DNA of 31,272 nucleotides from JADFOB01 sp046753625. Its GTDB lineage: Bacteria; Planctomycetota; Phycisphaerae; UBA1845. Of this stretch, positions 15,786-25,083 are shown piece by piece. The translations under genes and the position numbers were made by a program. The stretch's first letter is position 1. Every line of letters begins with the position of its first letter. The notes below the pieces were generated by a model. The model saw only the letters and a list, made by a program, of their open reading frames with translations, had not been told where the DNA came from and did not search any database. The stretch spans positions 1 through 31,272 of the forward strand of contig JBHHUB010000019.1 of assembly GCA_046753625.1 (NCBI GenBank), written 5' to 3'.

Positions 15786-17359
15786 CGAACCCCCTCCGCG
15801 GCAGCACACAACGCCGAGGCATCAACGCGCTGCACGTCCTCAGATCGAGCCGCGCTCGCCCGCCGGCGTTTGACCTGAACGGCACGCACCACGATGAACG
15901 CAACGAGCAATACGCCCAAGCCAGCCAGCACAAACGAGATGGCCGACGAGGGCGCCCCCACCACCATCAGGAAGGGTATGACCTCAACACGGCCTTCCAC
16001 GGGCAACGAGAGCTCGATGATGTACTCCCCGTCCACGGGAAAGGTGACGTAGTACTTGTACTCATGGTCCATGGGATCGCGCGGCGTCGGCGGCAGAATC
16101 TCCTTGTTCGCGCCGAACGTAGAGGTCTGCAGGATCCGCACGTTGATTTCGTCCGAATAGACGCGATCGGCTTGCCGGTCTTTGATGTAGAATGCCAGAT
16201 TGGCCGGTTGCCCGGGAACGGGTACGCCCGGATACGAGGTCAACAGCACGCTAAGCGGCCCGGTCGTAGCCGGGTACTCGAGCGTGGGACGCTGCGGATA
16301 ATTCTCCTTATAGGAATAATGCGGCAGGCCCAGAATGTGATGCCCCATCGCCGGCGCCGCCAGTGCGCCGAATGCCAGAATACCCGCGACGGCGGCGACA
16401 ACGGGTTGACGCTTGGAACGACTTCGGCTTGTCGCGGCCTGCTTCGCGTCCGCCTTCTTCCCAACGGCAATCGTATAGTACAGCGCCCGATCAGAGCAAT
16501 GCCGAATGCAGACGCCGCAGTTATCGCATTCGATCGACGTCGATTGCGTGATCGGATTGATTCCGGCCTCGCATACCGGAATACAATCCTTGCAGCCCGT
16601 ACACGCGGCCGCGTCCAACTTGATGCGCACCCGGCGCTTCCAACCCAGCAAACCATACAGCGCACCGCCGGGGCACATGGTTTGACACCACCACCGCGGC
16701 GAAACGAAGACCTCAAAGGCGACGATTACCGCGAGCAGGATAACCATCCCCGTAAGCGACGTGCCGAACACCCACGCATGGATGGTGCGGCTGATCACGG
16801 CCGGAGGATAGATCAACGCAAACAGCGGCGCGGAAAAAATCGCGGCCAACGCCACGCCCACGACGAGGAAAAGGTACTTGTTCGCATGAGCGAATCGCAC
16901 GTTGCCCGGCTGAATCTCCGCCAGCTTGAGCAGCTTTCGCAGCTTGCCCGCCAGCTCAAACAACACGTAGCCGGGGCAAATCCAACTGCAAAAGACCTTG
17001 CCCACAATCAGCGTAAGCCCGATCGGAATCAGCACGGACAGAATCAACGGCCCGTGGATATGCTTCGATGCGGCCATCGTTTCGACGGCCGCCAGCGGAT
17101 CGGTCAGGCTGACGCCCATCAGCCGCATCGACCAGATCGTGCCCTTGTTCCCGTCCAGAAACGCCTGAGGATCCTCCAACCGCTCCACGAGCGGATAGAT
17201 CGCCGTCGTCACAACTTCGCCGCGCATACCGGCCATCAACTGCGCATCGTCGATCGCACCGGCCGAGCGATAGTGTGCGTAAAGACTGAGCACGGCCATC
17301 CCTGCCATAAGTAACAGGGCAAGGCCTTGCGTACTTCTTCTTAGAATCTGAAGCATCAT
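15782..17359 (-). CDS. napH: NapH-like quinol dehydrogenase with C-terminal periplasmic domain
   Basis: I start at ATG 17359 (525 aa), which overlaps the previous stop as ATGA and has GGAGGGG upstream; an open extension of 11 codons lacks support. Membrane helices lie at about residues 10-26, 107-124, 162-180 and 198-218. The NapH hallmarks CSWICPG (about 124-130) and CQTMCPGG (about 225-232) flank them, and two [4Fe-4S] motifs follow (CTGCKDCIPVC, about 253-263, and CDNCGVCIRHC, about 278-288). This is the usual menaquinol-oxidising membrane partner of NapG. Beyond residue 320 is an addition: a helix, a His-rich GHHILGLPHY segment, an Ig-like or YtkA/CopC-like beta domain (about 350-475) and a final helix. 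That part may bind metal or contact the periplasmic enzymes. Confidence 0.85.
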   Translation of the reverse strand: MMLQILRRSTQGLALLLMAGMAVLSLYAHYRSAGAIDDAQLMAGMRGEVVTTAIYPLVERLEDPQAFLDGNKGTIWSMRLMGVSLTDPLAAVETMAASKHIHGPLILSVLIPIGLTLIVGKVFCSWICPGYVLFELAGKLRKLLKLAEIQPGNVRFAHANKYLFLVVGVALAAIFSAPLFALIYPPAVISRTIHAWVFGTSLTGMVILLAVIVAFEVFVSPRWWCQTMCPGGALYGLLGWKRRVRIKLDAAACTGCKDCIPVCEAGINPITQSTSIECDNCGVCIRHCSDRALYYTIAVGKKADAKQAATSRSRSKRQPVVAAVAGILAFGALAAPAMGHHILGLPHYSYKENYPQRPTLEYPATTGPLSVLLTSYPGVPVPGQPANLAFYIKDRQADRVYSDEINVRILQTSTFGANKEILPPTPRDPMDHEYKYYVTFPVDGEYIIELSLPVEGRVEVIPFLMVVGAPSSAISFVLAGLGVLLVAFIVVRAVQVKRRRASAARSEDVQRVDASALCAAAEGVR

Positions 17360-18171
17360 GCGGGCGCCGCCCCTCCTCGCACCGCTCGCCACGCGCGGCG
17401 GCGCGTGCGCACGACTCGAATCGCCGGTTCGCCGCGAACGACCGTGCGGCAGATTTCCTCACACATGCCGCAGCCGACGCAATGCTCCACAGAAACGATC
17501 GGCGTCAAGAACCGACCGGGTTCGAGCTTGATGGCCTCGTTACGCAACGGACAGAACATGAAACACTCGCCGCAAGGCCCTCGCCGCTCGGCGGCGGCCG
17601 CCACTTCCGTCGGCGATTGGCCAAGCTGCATCAACAACTCCTGCTCATGACGCAAATGCTTGGCCTTAAACGAAAGGCAAAGGTCCTCCCGCAATTCGAC
17701 CGAACCCATATTGGCGTCGCTCTTGCTATCAAAGGGAACCAGCGCCCCTGTCGGACACGCCGGACCGCACAGGTTGCACAACGTGCAGCCCTTCAGGCTC
17801 GGCTCCACGTAAGGCGTATGCGTCAGCAATCCGTCCGACTCGGTATAGAATTGAATCGCCCCCGGTTCGCAGGCGTCCTGGCAGCGATTGCAACGGATGC
17901 ACGCGGCCAGAAAGTCGGATTCGGGCAGCGCGCCCGGTGGCCGCAACAACCCGACCAGCTTGGCGTACGGCTTCGCCACCGCCGGATACCGTGACAGGCC
18001 GGTCCGACTCAAGAACTGCACGAGACCGCCGGCCAGCGCAAATCCGATGGCCACCGCCGTACCGCGTAACAGGGTCCGCCGCCGCATGGGTTGGCCACCG
18101 TTGCTTGGACGCGCAGTCCCACCGATCCCGGAGGGCAACGCATTGAACTGACCAAGCGAATCCACAGACAC
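17356..18171 (-). CDS. NapG-like Tat-exported ferredoxin
   Basis: I start at GTG 18171 (271 aa), four bases after AGGAGG; GTG 18165 has better spacing. The frame runs up to 18408 but without a ribosome site. An RRRTLLRG twin-arginine segment and a following hydrophobic stretch (TAVAIGFALAGG) indicate Tat export or anchoring. Four Cys groups bind [4Fe-4S] clusters: CIRCNRCQDAC, CTLCNLCGPAC, CGECFMFC and CVGCGMCEEIC. The LRPPGALPESDF segment links it to its two paralogues in the operon. NapG takes electrons from NapH and passes them towards the nitrate reductase. The gene overlaps the NapH-like gene by 4 nt, which supports a stable NapG/NapH pair. Confidence 0.84.
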   Translation of the reverse strand: MSVDSLGQFNALPSGIGGTARPSNGGQPMRRRTLLRGTAVAIGFALAGGLVQFLSRTGLSRYPAVAKPYAKLVGLLRPPGALPESDFLAACIRCNRCQDACEPGAIQFYTESDGLLTHTPYVEPSLKGCTLCNLCGPACPTGALVPFDSKSDANMGSVELREDLCLSFKAKHLRHEQELLMQLGQSPTEVAAAAERRGPCGECFMFCPLRNEAIKLEPGRFLTPIVSVEHCVGCGMCEEICRTVVRGEPAIRVVRTRRRAWRAVRGGAAPA

Positions 18172-18487
18172 GTTACCTCCTGGCGCCCGTTCGCGTTGAA
18201 CCCACGGCACGATACCGCTCAGCAACCCACTGGGGCTCGATTTCCGCCCCGATTGGCAACGCCCCGAACTGAAGAGGCCAATCCAAGGTATGGTGCCGCT
18301 TGACGAACATTTGAGGTTGAATCTTCGCATCTTCGGGGCAAATTCTGCTTTGACTCCCTCGGAACGGATTCCGTGGCGACTCGATTGGGGCGCGCTGTGA
18401 TCCACCACTTCAGATCGCGGCTTTGCCCGGCGGGGCGGTCATCCCGCGCAGCTCCGTCCGAGCTCTGCATCCTGGGAGGAGCCGCGA
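18172..18487. other. Intra-operon gap of 316 nt
   Basis: This is the longest spacer inside the nitrate-reductase cluster, between two NapG-like genes. On the minus strand it stays open in the frame of the downstream gene from 18408, but the translation has no family resemblance and the ribosome site at about 18176-18181 argues against an extension. No clear promoter pair, terminator or riboswitch fold is visible. An internal promoter is possible. Confidence 0.35.
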
Positions 18488-19108
18488 TCACATCACCTCC
18501 CCATTCGTAACGCGCACGGCGTGGGGATATCGGATGCACGATCGCTCGCAACATCCACATCCCACGCAAGCCTCAGGATGAATGGTGGGTCGTTCCCAGT
18601 TTCCGATCGTCATCGCTTCGCCGGCCAACGGGCACGCCCGGTAGCAGGCTCCGCAACTCCAGTTGTTGTAGGAATAGCAAAGATCGAAGTCGATCTCCGC
18701 GAGGCCGATGGAGACTTTCTCGAGAATCTCCTCCCGTTCCTTGCGCACCAGGGTCAGCGCGCCGGACGGGCAGACTTCCGTACACTTGAGGTAGTCACCG
18801 TCCTCCTTGCTGCAAAGCATACACGCGGCCTTGCGCGGATACATCGTGGGCGTCGAGGCCAGCGCGCCGCCGTGGTCCGGTGGATGCGATTCCAGACAAT
18901 GATTCGGGCACGCGTCCACGCATCGCAAGCAGCGGATGCAGGTCGCCAGGAACTCCTCTTCCGGCAAAGCGCCCGGCGGGCGCAGCGGAGCCGGCGCAGC
19001 GGCCACGTGACCGCCCGTGCCCAGCCCGGACACCAACGCCCCACCCCCGACGGCTGCGCCGATCGCGGCCGATTGCTTGAGAAAACCTCTCCGGTCGACC
19101 GCACTCAT
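18488..19108 (-). CDS. napG: NapG-like Tat-exported ferredoxin
   Basis: A 206-aa protein starting at ATG 19108, 2 nt after the napA stop, with GAGGTGG inside the end of napA as its ribosome site. DRRGFLKQ (residues 5-12) is a standard twin-arginine motif followed by a hydrophobic Ala/Gly stretch, so the folded ferredoxin is exported. Cys groups are at 57/60/63/67, 96/99/109/113, 152/155/159 (with Cys144 as the likely fourth ligand) and 181/184/187/191, giving four [4Fe-4S] sites as in NapG. LRPPGALPEEEF precedes the first group, as in its paralogues. Its position directly after napA suggests it is the closest electron donor to the reductase. Confidence 0.87.
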   Translation of the reverse strand: MSAVDRRGFLKQSAAIGAAVGGGALVSGLGTGGHVAAAPAPLRPPGALPEEEFLATCIRCLRCVDACPNHCLESHPPDHGGALASTPTMYPRKAACMLCSKEDGDYLKCTEVCPSGALTLVRKEREEILEKVSIGLAEIDFDLCYSYNNWSCGACYRACPLAGEAMTIGNWERPTIHPEACVGCGCCERSCIRYPHAVRVTNGEVM

Positions 19109-19110
19109 GG

Positions 19111-21912
19111 CTAGACCACCTCGATTCGAGCCGCCAGCTTCTTGTAGTCACACTGACCGCTAACGGGATCCCAAGCACGGTGGCTGACGCTGTTGACGAG
19201 CCATTTGTTCTTTTTCGGGTCGGCGCTGTCGGCCACGGACAGGTTCCACGGGCTGAACAGGTAGCCCGGTGGCACTTCCGTCCTTGCGGGGCGGATCATG
19301 CTTTGATCGCCGACCGAAACCTTCGCCTGATACGACCCTCGCCGCGTAACCAAACGCACGCGCTGTCCGTCGCGCAAGCCGAATCGTTTCGCGTCCGCGT
19401 CGCTGACCTCGACGTATTGCTCCGGAACGAGCTTGCGCGTCGTAGCGCCCCGGATGGTCTTGGCCGTATGGAAGTGCTCATACACCACGCCCAACCCCAG
19501 CCAGAAAGGATACACATCATTTTTCTTATGGTCCGCCAGCGTCGCGTCGGTATCGGCGTAGACATCCAAATGCGGCAACTCCGGAACAAGCCCGGCGTCG
19601 CGTGCGGTCACCAGAATTTTCGGCTTGCCCTTGTTCTTGCCCTCCGTGTGGAGGTCGTCGATCAAGAAGGGGCCTTGTCCCGGCTTGCGCTTGTCTCCGT
19701 ACGTCATCAGCTTGTCGGTGACTTCCTTGAGCTTGGTGTAGTCCTGCTCACAAAGCTTGAACTTGGCCTTGCCGTCCTTGTGTCGGAATGCACCGTAGGG
19801 CTTGCCCGCCCAGCCTTCCTGACCGAGGTAGCGGCGTGGTGTGCCGCCCGCCTTCGCGATATCGACCGTCGGCGCGGGCCACTGAATACCCCGCAACGTG
19901 CGCAACTGATCGTACAGCGCCGTACCTTCCTGCTGCTCCACATCGATCATGCCGTAAAGGTCCGCATCGGAACCCTTACTGGCGATCACGATATCCCGAA
20001 AGACGTCTTCCGGATCGTACGCCATGAGCCCGTTGCCCATCTTGATCGTCTTCTGGTACGGAAAAATCTTGTCCGCATCAAGACCGAGCTTCTTGCAGAG
20101 CGACTTGCCTTTGTCGATCGCCATATCCATATCGGGCCGGCAGTTGGGCGGCGGATTCTTCGTTCCGTCGCAAACGTAGATGCGCCGTTCCGATTGAATG
20201 TACGTTCCACCGGTCCATTCGCCCCACGTCGCCGCGGGGAAAATCACGTCGGCGTAAAGATTGTTGGGCGCGTGCCGGTAGATGTCCTGCACCACGCAGA
20301 ACATCTTCGTCATCGCCGGTCGAACCAGCGTCTTGAGGTCCGGAAGGTGAACGTGCGTCGTGTACATCCAGAACATCGCGTCCAAACCGCCCTTGAGGGC
20401 CCGCTCCATCATGCCCAGGATCATGCCGGGGTTCGGCAGCGCCGAGGTCTGGGCTAGTCGCTCTTCGGGGATACGCCAGGCGTCGGCCATGTGCTGTCGC
20501 CAGGCTTTGTTTTTCAGCGGCATGTTGAACGGTAGCCGCCCCGTCAGCCCACCCATCAGCCGCTCGCTCATGGCGTTCGGCTGGCCCGTCTGAGAGTGGC
20601 TGCCGCAACCCGGCCGACCGACGTTGCCCGTCAGGAGGTGGAGGTTGATGATGCTGATCGTGTTGTGCTGCCCGTGGAGCATCTGATTGTAGCCGATACC
20701 CCAGAAACTCAGCACACCGCCGCGCCCGCGCTCGCGACCCCGAATCGACGCCTCCGCCCAGGCTTGAGCTACATTCTCGAGCACATCCACCGTAACGCGC
20801 CCGCCCTCGATGGCTTGGAGCCGCTCGATCGCCTGCTCGGGCGAATACTTTTGCAGGACGCCTTCCTTGTAATCCTTCCACCCGCTGGTGTTCTTCTCCA
20901 TCCATTCCTCGGGCATGCACGCGCGGGGATAACGTTTCATCAGCAGATGCGCAATGGCGTTTTGATAGCTGATGTCTCCGTTGAGCGTCGGGATGTGCAT
21001 GCTGTTGCGCGGGTTGATGTCCTCCAGCCCGATGACGGTCCCGGTCCGGCGTGGGTCGGCCACGCAGGTGGGAATGTCGTGCTTGACCTTGTGGTCGGCG
21101 ACGCGCCAGAACAGAATCGGATGCGACTCGCGTGCGTTGTGACCCCAGAACGTAATAAAGTCCGCCTCTTCGATGTCCTCATAGCTCGTAGGCGGTGCAT
21201 CTGAACCGTACGAATGGAAATAGCCGGTTACCGCCGAGGTCATGCACATGCGGGCGTTGGCTTCGATCGAGTTGCTGCCGATCACGCCTTTCATCAATAG
21301 GTTTTCAATCCACTGCGCCTCCATGGTCAACTGCCCCGAGCCATTGAGCCCGACGGCGTTGGGGCCATGCTCCTTGATGATCTCGGCGATGCGATCGGCC
21401 ACCAATTCCTCCGCTTCCTCATACGTGGCCTCGCGGAAGACATCGTCGTCGAAGCGGCCCTTCGTCGCGGAGACATGCCCGCGCAGCGGGTCGCTCATGT
21501 CGCGACGGATCAGCACCTTCTGCAACCGGTCGATGTAGATCGGCTCATGGGCGTTAAGCCCCTTGATGCATTGGATGCCGCGGTTGGTCGGGTGCTTCTT
21601 ATCCGGAACCATGCCGACGACTTTTCCGTTCTCGACCTTGATCAGCGTTCCGCATCCCACGCCGCAATAGGGGCAAGCCGCTTGAAGCAGTTGGACGCCC
21701 CCGGCGCCGGCCTCACCGACGGAAGGCAACTGGCGCGCTTCGACGAACTCATCGGGCAGCATGGAGGTCGCCGCAACGGCCGCCCCCGTCCCCGCGGCCA
21801 TCTTCATAAACTTGCGCCGATCAAAGCCCTCGCCGTGCTTGACGCGCCGATGAACGGTGCACGGAGGCGCGGCGGCCGACTCGTCCAAAACGTTTAGCTT
21901 CTGGTCACTCAT
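19111..21912 (-). CDS. napA: NapA-type periplasmic nitrate reductase, catalytic subunit
   Basis: A 933-aa molybdenum bis-MGD oxidoreductase, longer than typical NapA (about 830). The start, ATG 21912, has AGGAG eight bases upstream. DRRKFMK (residues 31-37) is a Tat motif. CPYCGVGC plus Cys115 (80/83/87/115) bind one [4Fe-4S] cluster, and Lys117 in CIKG is the conserved residue between cluster and molybdenum. Cys223 in NARMCMTSAV is the predicted Mo ligand, as in NapA and unlike Asp in NarG or Sec/Cys-His in formate dehydrogenases. GYNQMLHGQHN, HLLTGNVGRPGCG and TGQPNAM are pterin-site segments. The C-terminal domain (YEHFHTAKTIRGATTRK onward, ending DYKKLAARIE) aligns with NapA. It reduces nitrate to nitrite. 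Specificity is inferred; NapB, NapC and NapD are not encoded nearby. Confidence 0.87.
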   Translation of the reverse strand: MSDQKLNVLDESAAAPPCTVHRRVKHGEGFDRRKFMKMAAGTGAAVAATSMLPDEFVEARQLPSVGEAGAGGVQLLQAACPYCGVGCGTLIKVENGKVVGMVPDKKHPTNRGIQCIKGLNAHEPIYIDRLQKVLIRRDMSDPLRGHVSATKGRFDDDVFREATYEEAEELVADRIAEIIKEHGPNAVGLNGSGQLTMEAQWIENLLMKGVIGSNSIEANARMCMTSAVTGYFHSYGSDAPPTSYEDIEEADFITFWGHNARESHPILFWRVADHKVKHDIPTCVADPRRTGTVIGLEDINPRNSMHIPTLNGDISYQNAIAHLLMKRYPRACMPEEWMEKNTSGWKDYKEGVLQKYSPEQAIERLQAIEGGRVTVDVLENVAQAWAEASIRGRERGRGGVLSFWGIGYNQMLHGQHNTISIINLHLLTGNVGRPGCGSHSQTGQPNAMSERLMGGLTGRLPFNMPLKNKAWRQHMADAWRIPEERLAQTSALPNPGMILGMMERALKGGLDAMFWMYTTHVHLPDLKTLVRPAMTKMFCVVQDIYRHAPNNLYADVIFPAATWGEWTGGTYIQSERRIYVCDGTKNPPPNCRPDMDMAIDKGKSLCKKLGLDADKIFPYQKTIKMGNGLMAYDPEDVFRDIVIASKGSDADLYGMIDVEQQEGTALYDQLRTLRGIQWPAPTVDIAKAGGTPRRYLGQEGWAGKPYGAFRHKDGKAKFKLCEQDYTKLKEVTDKLMTYGDKRKPGQGPFLIDDLHTEGKNKGKPKILVTARDAGLVPELPHLDVYADTDATLADHKKNDVYPFWLGLGVVYEHFHTAKTIRGATTRKLVPEQYVEVSDADAKRFGLRDGQRVRLVTRRGSYQAKVSVGDQSMIRPARTEVPPGYLFSPWNLSVADSADPKKNKWLVNSVSHRAWDPVSGQCDYKKLAARIEVV

Positions 21913-21915
21913 GAG

Positions 21916-24900
21916 TTATTCTCCTTGCACGTGTGGGGCCATCGCCGCCACCGTTGTTGGCGCGGATATCGACGTGCGGGTCTCCCGCGTGGACGAATCC
22001 ATCGTTGTTCTCTCTTTGCCCCGGCGTTCGGCCGACGCATCCATGCCGGACGCCGGCCCCCCGGTGATAATAAGCGAGCGCTGGGCGGGAAGCGTCATCG
22101 GCGAAGCCGTCGCCACCGCCCAGTGCCGAATGTAGGCCACGATGTCATCGACTTCGTCCGAGCGAAGGTCGCCCAAACCGTTGGCACCATGACCGAACGG
22201 CCTCATCGCCGTGCCCTTGCGACCTCGAACGATCGTAGCCTGAAGGAAGCCGTCAGTGGCCGCGGCGAGGAATCCTGCGTTGTTAAGCTCCGGCGCCCAC
22301 GAACCCTTCCCCTCTACGCCGTGACATCCGGCGCAGTTGGACTCGAACAACTCCTTACCCCGGCCAAGATCCCAAGGAATCACGAAGCGATGCGGTATGG
22401 CGCCGGCGAGCCCCTCGTATTGCGGCGGATCGGCCTCCCACGACCGCAGGAAGGCCACCAGATCGTTCACTTCGTCGCTGCTCAGCCCGAGGATCGACTG
22501 AGGCCCGCGCTTGACCGGTCTCATTTCCGTGCCTGTGCGCCCCAGGGCCATGGTAGCCATGAGAAAACCGTCGGATGCGAATCGGAGGAAGTTCCGATTG
22601 GACAGCGCCGGACCGCTGGAACCTTCGCCGTTGGCGCCATGACATCCAACACAATTGACCGCGTAAGTCGCCGCACCTTTCTCCGGTCGCCCGTTGGGCG
22701 ACTTGGCCACGCGCGTCGCCGTAGCCATCCCGCTAGTCTCCAGCGTACGCAGGTACGCGACGACGTCGTCAATCTGGCGCTCGCTGAGCTCGACGATCCC
22801 CTGCCCCCCCTTGCGGAAACCGCGCATCGGCGTCCCTTCTTTGCCGTTGGCGATCCACTCGCGCAACATGACGTCCGTGGCAGTCTGCAGGAACACGGGG
22901 TTACCCAGTTGCGGGCCGGTCGAGCCTTCGGCGCTCGCCCCGTGGCATCCGGCGCAGCTACCGGCAAAAATGCCCCGTCCGGCGTCGACATCGCCGCGGG
23001 CAATCTGCCGGGCGTGCCAATCCGATGACTTCGACGGAGCCGTCTGCCAGGAGCGAATGTAGCGAATCAGCGATGCGACATCCTCGCTCTTAAGATGCCG
23101 CCAACTTGGCATTCCCGTTCCCGGTCGACCTTGGATCATCGTCTGAGCCAGGTAGGCATCCGGCACCACCGAGAGTAGCGCCTGCGTATTGAGCGTGGGC
23201 GCCAAATCGCCGGAGCCGCCCAGCCCGTGACACATGACACAGTTCGCTTTGTACAAGATTGCGCCTACGTCCACCGAGACGTCAGGGTCTTCCGGCGCAT
23301 CGCACAGGGCCAGCACGGACGCAACATCACTCCGTACCGGTTGCCAGCCGCGCAAAAACGCCAACAAATCACTGACTTCACGGGCGTCGAACTGGCGCCA
23401 TGCGGGCATCGCCGTGTTGGGACGACCGTACACGATCGTATCCCGCAAAAACGCGTCCGACGCCGCCGCCAGAAACGTCGCGGCATTCAGCGAGTTGCCG
23501 ATCCCCCCTTCGCCGTTGACCCCGTGACACGCGGCGCAATTCGCCCGATAAAGCGCCGCCCCCACGCGAGCGTCACCCAACGCCGAGCTGACCGCCGCCA
23601 ACTCGGGCACCGGCTGATCCCAACTCCGAAGGAACGCGACCAGCAAGGTGATTTCGTCCTCCGTCAAACCACCCTCATGCCCCCATGCGAGCATCTTCGT
23701 GCCGGGCCGACCGTTCGTGATGATGGTCCGCAGGTAATCGTCGCTGGCCACCGCAAGCGCGTCGCTGTGGTGCAACGAGGGCACCAGCACTTCCATACTC
23801 CCGCGCCGCTCGACCACAACGTCGCTGGCGTCCCACTGGTGCCCCCAGGGATCGGCATCGCCCGGCCACAACCCCGCCCGCATCGTCGTACCCCGACCAT
23901 CGGCACCGTGACAAGCGGAGCAGAACATCTTGTAAAGGGCGTCGCCACGGACCGCGGTGGGCGTTCCCATCAGGCCGGCCGGCCGCGGAATCAGACCGCT
24001 GGGTGCGTCCTTGCGATGCAGCCCCATCATGTACATCGCCAGGCTGCGCGCCTGCTGATCGCTCAAACCCAAATCGGGCATCACCGTATTGGGCGATACC
24101 TCCTTGGGATACTTGAAGTGCTCAAACAACCACTGCTGGACCGTGTGTTCGCCCTGAACGTGCGTGAAATCAAAACCGTGCTTGGTCTTGTCACCGACGT
24201 AGGTCAAGTCCGGGCCGAGCGTCCCCCCCCGGCCGCGGTACATATGGCAACCCAAACAACCCGACTCGGCCACGAGCCGTTTGCCCTCACTCAACGCGTC
24301 CGCGCCGGGCAACCCACGACTGATGCTCTCGGCCGTAATCAAAGCCACGTGGCCGGCATCCGGCTCGGCACGCTCGGATGACGCAAACAGATCGGTCTCG
24401 CCACCGAACAAATCGATCTCGCTGTGGCATCGACCGCAACTCGTATAGACCGCATCGCCCCGCAGCATCGGATGCTCAACATGCTTGACGGGCGTTCCGT
24501 CGTCGTGCCATCCGTGCGCATAGTCCTTGCTCGTAGCCCGCCCGCGCCCCTGGTGGCAAACCGTACAGCCGAACCGATCCACCGGATGCTCGGCCAACAA
24601 GCTACCGGAATGCTTGGTTAAGGGTTGAGGTTGGTCGACCATCGCCGGATTCTCGACCCCCAGGTGGCAGGTCGTGCAACGATCGATGGCACCGAGTTCC
24701 GGAAGATAAAGCTGCTTATGTTCTATGGCGAAACTGCGGGCCGCTTTCTTGGCCGCGTCGTTGGCGGCCGTACTCACCAGAAGCGCCCGGTACTTGGCTT
24801 GGACCTTGCGGTACGACCCGTGAAAGTTCTCACGGTAGGCGGCCGCAGCAAACAGCAGGAATGACACCACTGAACTCAGCAGCAGCACCACCTTCATCAG

Positions 24901-24921
24901 TTTGACTTGTCGTGGTTCCAT
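21916..24921 (-). CDS. Membrane-anchored decaheme cytochrome c with tandem domains
   Basis: A 1001-aa cytochrome starting at ATG 24921 after GGGAA. An N-terminal helix (about residues 10-28) anchors it with the rest in the periplasm. Ten CxxCH heme sites occur at 82, 119, 162, 222, 334, 462, 561, 656, 757 and 863. The first three lie in a compact multiheme head. The fourth is in a cytochrome c domain with MPDLGLS as the likely Met-ligand loop. The last six are monoheme cytochrome c modules of about 100 residues, each with a C-terminal VAFLRSW-type helix and a GRPGTxM-type Met loop. The 60-residue tail is polar, Ser/Thr-rich and heme-free. Between cytochrome b and NapA in the operon, it is the natural electron carrier joining them and may replace NapB/NapC. 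Confidence 0.9.
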   Translation of the reverse strand: MEPRQVKLMKVVLLLSSVVSFLLFAAAAYRENFHGSYRKVQAKYRALLVSTAANDAAKKAARSFAIEHKQLYLPELGAIDRCTTCHLGVENPAMVDQPQPLTKHSGSLLAEHPVDRFGCTVCHQGRGRATSKDYAHGWHDDGTPVKHVEHPMLRGDAVYTSCGRCHSEIDLFGGETDLFASSERAEPDAGHVALITAESISRGLPGADALSEGKRLVAESGCLGCHMYRGRGGTLGPDLTYVGDKTKHGFDFTHVQGEHTVQQWLFEHFKYPKEVSPNTVMPDLGLSDQQARSLAMYMMGLHRKDAPSGLIPRPAGLMGTPTAVRGDALYKMFCSACHGADGRGTTMRAGLWPGDADPWGHQWDASDVVVERRGSMEVLVPSLHHSDALAVASDDYLRTIITNGRPGTKMLAWGHEGGLTEDEITLLVAFLRSWDQPVPELAAVSSALGDARVGAALYRANCAACHGVNGEGGIGNSLNAATFLAAASDAFLRDTIVYGRPNTAMPAWRQFDAREVSDLLAFLRGWQPVRSDVASVLALCDAPEDPDVSVDVGAILYKANCVMCHGLGGSGDLAPTLNTQALLSVVPDAYLAQTMIQGRPGTGMPSWRHLKSEDVASLIRYIRSWQTAPSKSSDWHARQIARGDVDAGRGIFAGSCAGCHGASAEGSTGPQLGNPVFLQTATDVMLREWIANGKEGTPMRGFRKGGQGIVELSERQIDDVVAYLRTLETSGMATATRVAKSPNGRPEKGAATYAVNCVGCHGANGEGSSGPALSNRNFLRFASDGFLMATMALGRTGTEMRPVKRGPQSILGLSSDEVNDLVAFLRSWEADPPQYEGLAGAIPHRFVIPWDLGRGKELFESNCAGCHGVEGKGSWAPELNNAGFLAAATDGFLQATIVRGRKGTAMRPFGHGANGLGDLRSDEVDDIVAYIRHWAVATASPMTLPAQRSLIITGGPASGMDASAERRGKERTTMDSSTRETRTSISAPTTVAAMAPHVQGE

Positions 24922-25083
24922 GGCTTATTCCCAGATGCTCCTATTGATCCGGCCAACTTGTCCCAATCCTGCGGTCAAACCGGCAAGCCGCCCGACCGAC
25001 GCCCGGCACGCCTCGTGCATCGACGATCTACTCCTCGCCATCGCTACGTGTCCCGGCCGCCAATGACTCCCAAACACCACGGC

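Noticed and set aside
19111..21912. Formate dehydrogenase or assimilatory nitrate reductase instead of NapA
   Set aside because: Cys223 in NARMCMTSAV is not followed by the His of formate dehydrogenases, and the Tat signal and C-terminal domain match periplasmic NapA.
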